From Heligmosomoides polygyrus polygyrus (Eukaryota > Nematoda > Chromadorea > Rhabditida > Heligmosomidae): a DNA stretch of 64,000 nt. Positions 62,986-64,000 of the stretch are shown piece by piece (within the stretch, counting starts at the first letter, position 1; the number at the start of each line of letters is the position of its first letter). Position numbers and translations under genes: made by a program. The stretch covers positions 5,814,934 through 5,878,933 of the forward strand of contig OX377201.1 in assembly GCA_947396885.1 (NCBI GenBank). Direction: 5' to 3'. A model generated the notes under the pieces. That model ran no database searches and had not been told where the DNA came from. It was given only the letters and a program-made list of their open reading frames with translations.

Positions 62986-63880
62986 TTGCATGTCTACAAA
63001 CTTCGTGTTCGTGCGAGGGTCACATGCGAGGACAATGGAGCAGGCAAACAACAGGTTTACATGCCATTCAATCATCTCCTATACCGCCTGTTGTCCGCTG
63101 ATCATCGAGTTGTTCCAGCGCAACGTCACCATTCGTTCCTGTGCCAGGGTGCTCCAATAGGTCACGATCACTGTAGAAACATGAAGAGCGTTCAGGGCTT
63201 CTATGAAAAAGTCCGACGTAGCGGTGTCCCTTTGAAAAAATACCCCACCCCTTCTCCCCCCCCCCCCCCCTCCCGATTCCAGTCGGTGACGACCCTCTTT
63301 CCGCGATTGTCTACGAAACGCATCAAGTGGCCGGCCCACATAACTTTCGAGGGATTCAACGGAGTCTCTGATCTTCGAAGCTAGCTAGCTCGGAACTCCG
63401 GAGACGTTCTTTCTCTTGCTTGCATCGTGTGACTCCAAGCAGTGAAGTCGAATAGGTAGGCGTGGTGTCAGACGCTTTTCGTCTTCTTGACGACTCCTTC
63501 GTCGCCCTTGATAGTTTCCTTTATTTTTCGCAGTTCTTTCATGGAGAACGCGAGGTTCACCTATAGTCCAATGCCCTCACATATGCGAAGTCGGCCAGCT
63601 TTCGCCCCTCCTAACTAGTGCTTGGTGCTATAAACATTGTGATCTTTTTGGTTTGGTTGGCCTTGGCAGGACCCGAACCAGGAACTCTGAATTCGGAGTG
63701 CTCCCGAATAGGATTCCTTTCCGTAACATCCACGTAAATATGAAACACTAGTTTTTAGCAAACCAAGGTTGTACTTGGTAGCAGCTTCTCATGCAGAATT
63801 CCCAGAATTCAAAGTTTTGGCTCTGGTCTCACAAAGGCTGCAAGCCTTCCATACCGGCTGGATTGACCTGTTCTGTATCA
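62986..63880. other. Intronic or intergenic DNA
   Basis: Contains a C run (63257-63271). The segment 63650-63700 has a minus-strand GGTTCGGGTCCTGCCAAGG motif like a SINE B box. No exon is found. Confidence 0.4.
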
Positions 63881-64000
63881 GGCCTCGTGCATACTTCCCG
63901 TCGCCGCGATAGAATCGCGGCGATGAGTTTTGCAGAGCGAGGCGGAAGAATACGAACTTCTCAGTGCTCGTCGCATCGCTCTGCAAGGGAGCGCGACGGC
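63881..64000 (-). mobile_element. GC-rich Harbinger-like MITE, family 1, copy c (cut by edge)
   Basis: Reverse orientation of 6120-6441: GGCCTCGTGCATACTTCCCG then GAGTTTTGCAGAGCGA, CAGTGCTCGTCGCATCGC. A short inverted GCCGCGATAGAATCGCGGC lies at 63903-63924. It continues past the window. Confidence 0.65.

Noticed and set aside
1..64000. CRISPR arrays, bacterial operons, rRNA genes or viral genomes
   Set aside because: No regularly spaced repeats with unique spacers, no operon-like gene runs, no rRNA segments. Direct repeats present are satellites or transposon ends.

Overview
The window looks like nuclear DNA of a nematode. It has long AT-rich introns full of mobile DNA, short exons with GT..AG boundaries, splice acceptors 2 nt upstream of start codons as expected for spliced-leader trans-splicing, and an RTE-type retrotransposon and mariner/Tc1-type remnants typical of worms. 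The genes are nematode-type UDP-glycosyltransferases (UGTs). A strongylid such as a hookworm fits best from general knowledge, but the species is an inference.

Genes: the only convincing host genes are three tandem UGT copies, all on the + strand. Copy A (exons 1-13532) has lost its 5' part beyond the left edge and ends in an intact last exon. Copy B (20546-39030) is complete: 13 exons join in frame to a 526-residue protein with signal peptide, the UGT signature, one C-terminal membrane segment and a lysine-type ER retrieval tail. Copy C (52448 to beyond the right edge) has its first six exons in the window. Exon sizes, phases and even intron sequence are shared, so the array arose by tandem duplication of a whole intron-containing gene.

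Layout: 1-13.5 kb holds the 3' part of UGT-A, with a 1.2 kb PIF/Harbinger-like element, a Penelope-like (PLE) fragment, several MITEs, a solo LTR and a SINE in its introns. The 13.5-20.5 kb spacer holds a tRNA-like inverted pair, a hAT-like element, a fold-back mariner MITE, a deleted mariner and a 600 bp palindrome. UGT-B runs from 20.5 to 39.0 kb; its introns hold an RTE fragment split by a hAT-like element that itself carries a SINE, a second deleted mariner, a mariner pseudogene and dense MITEs. The 39.0-52.4 kb spacer holds a Tigger/pogo-like element, a LINE fragment, an almost full RTE copy with target-site duplication, complex tandem repeats and a SINE. UGT-C begins at 52.4 kb; its introns hold a possible solo LTR, a fold-back PLE and GC-rich MITEs.

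The three genes probably make ER-lumenal, membrane-anchored transferases that conjugate sugar to small lipophilic molecules, a detoxification role known for the family. The least explained item is a set of MITE families that share GGCC-GATTCAT ends and appear to insert at CCWGG, duplicating 5 bp. Close behind are hammerhead-ribozyme-like motifs at the PLE ends and a tRNA-like family lacking the universal U33. No CRISPR array, rRNA, plasmid or bacterial operon is present.
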